From Pseudorasbora parva (Eukaryota; Chordata; Actinopteri; Cypriniformes; Gobionidae): DNA of 64,000 bases. Below are positions 63,815 through 64,000 of this stretch, piece by piece. The DNA is taken from the NCBI RefSeq assembly GCF_024679245.1, contig NC_090186.1, positions 45,189,756 to 45,253,755 on the forward strand. The letters are read 5' to 3'. Numbering within the stretch: position 1 is the first letter of the stretch; each line of letters opens with the position of its first letter. The notes under the pieces were generated by a model. It did not search any database. It saw only the letters and a program-made list of their open reading frames with translations, and was not told the DNA's origin. Both the position numbers and the translations under genes were made by a program.

Positions 63815-64000
63815 GTGCTGTGTAGCCGCTCACTGTGTGTTTGCTGCTCATCCGCATCAGCTCTGCTTTCGGGCGCTCCTGAAACTCGGCCATCAGAGGA
63901 AGTGTGAAGCATCAGCTCCGAGTTTCCCGGCGTTCCGGATGCCGGAGCCAAAATGTCCTCAAACGGCTCAAAGATCAGAGGAAGGTCTTCGGAGGACATG
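57445..64000 (-). CDS. armh4: Armadillo-like helical domain-containing protein 4, 3' half (partial)
   Basis: Single-pass membrane protein; human ARMH4 (C14orf37, UT2) is reported as an upstream regulator of mTORC2 signalling. Minus-strand exons in order: from beyond 64000 to 63834, 62291-62244, 62173-62015, 60720-60689, 58053-57916 and 57516-57445 (stop 57447-57445). Phases join without conflict (1, 1, 1, 0, 0). Seen in the protein: an acidic stretch (GPEEEEDEEEMDSEEEEESE), a proline-rich segment (YSLIPPPPVW), NQGLVRSWVELIREK, a transmembrane helix (MLAPVGIGIAGALLLVGALY), a basic juxtamembrane tail (HRKRKEGSFKHQRRK) and the end MLLADSSEDEF. NQGLVRSW, GYxSGML and LADSSEDEF match human ARMH4 as I remember it. 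The N-terminal part is off the window. The intron between 58054 and 60688 carries a satellite made from this gene's own exon start. Confidence 0.9.
58021..60265. repeat. Satellite of armh4 splice acceptor plus exon start, 26 copies including the real one
   Basis: Each unit (about 80-105 bp) holds 33 nt identical to the start of the transmembrane exon (58021-58053), the adjoining 31 nt of intron including the acceptor (58054-58084), and a CA run of variable length. I counted 26 starts of ccggagccagc: 58023, 58107, 58205, 58291 and so on to 60181. Non-CA parts are nearly invariant; the main variants are gctagtg versus actaatg and a cactcaca interruption. Confidence 0.95.
60266..60385. repeat. 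CA microsatellite with inverse copies of the 57176 repeat phrase
   Basis: CCCCTAAACCTACCCATCAC at about 60270 and a variant at about 60358, around a long CA run (about 60286-60330) and a CTCA run. Confidence 0.85.
60386..60688. repeat. Degenerate gctaacatt-type repeats in the armh4 intron
   Basis: Loose repetition of ttagcattttaatagcatg and taacatt phrases (60390-60600), then non-repetitive DNA and a GT run (60661-60674) just before the 32-nt exon. Confidence 0.55.
60721..62014. repeat. armh4 intron occupied by dispersed repeats
   Basis: 61565-62000 is the longer partner of 20755-21040. 60780-61530 contains further pieces of the same acttttacttttactc type and a short GC patch (61130-61260). 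The repeat runs to within about 15 bp of the splice donor at 62013-62014. No exon. Confidence 0.55.
62340..63600. repeat. Degenerate array of catgctagcaaaatgctaat-type repeats in an armh4 intron
   Basis: About 50 imperfect copies of a unit of roughly 22-25 bp, built on atgctagcaaaatgttaaat and atgctaattcatgc. Diverged, with no fixed phase. The 60390-60600 stretch is related. Confidence 0.8.
63751..63814. repeat. TTA microsatellite
   Basis: About 21 ATT/TTA triplets, 20 bp from the splice donor of the right-most armh4 exon (63832-63833). Confidence 0.96.

Overview
The window looks like a teleost, most likely cyprinid, nuclear genome segment. It has vertebrate spliced genes, hsp90aa1 as a tandem pair as in zebrafish, many fish-type MITEs and CA microsatellites, and an intact Ty3/Gypsy retrotransposon. 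The human counterparts of the four gene types (MGAT2, WDR20, HSP90AA1, ARMH4) all lie on chromosome 14, so this reads as one conserved-synteny block. I see no prokaryotic features, no RNA genes and no CRISPR array. The species cannot be fixed from the sequence alone.

Layout, left to right. (1) 1-700: two gene-fragment exons facing each other, a frame-disrupted THAP zinc-finger exon (+) and a P2X7-tail-like exon (-). (2) 700-6837: repeat-rich DNA leading to mgat2 (+, 7049-8386). (3) 8408-17990: a gene desert of MITEs, a 2.16-kb inverted-repeat element filled with a 75/77-bp satellite, microsatellites and a deleted Tc1-like element. (4) 17992-21963: wdr20 (-), three coding exons; its small terminal exon was not found. 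(5) 23719-32009: hsp90aa1.1 (+), with a heat-shock promoter, one noncoding exon and ten coding exons giving 723 codons. (6) 32150-45686: hsp90aa1.2 (+), same exon plan, 733 codons. (7) 47206-57089: a complete Ty3/Gypsy element with 1639-bp LTRs of identical length, a PBS, gag, a -1 frameshift signal, pol and a PPT. (8) 57445 to the right edge: the 3' half of armh4 (-). One intron holds 25 extra copies of its own splice acceptor plus the first 33 nt of the next exon.

How the genes relate. wdr20 and hsp90aa1.1 are divergent, start to start about 2 kb apart. The two hsp90aa1 genes are tandem duplicates, homogenised in patches by apparent gene conversion but differing in promoter (strong heat-shock elements in .1; weaker elements plus CCAAT and GC boxes in .2), in the charged linker and in intron content. 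One intron carries a TTAA-flanked MITE in .1 and a precise empty site in .2. mgat2 (Golgi N-glycan branching), wdr20 (USP12/46 deubiquitinase cofactor), hsp90aa1 (cytosolic chaperone) and armh4 (single-pass membrane protein) do not form a pathway.

The observations most worth following are the splice-acceptor satellite in armh4, the intact Gypsy element with its frameshift cassette, the hsp90aa1 conversion tracts, and two large inverted-repeat elements whose interiors have become minisatellites. All exon boundaries were placed by eye from splice consensus, reading phase and remembered family sequences. No alignment or database search was run.
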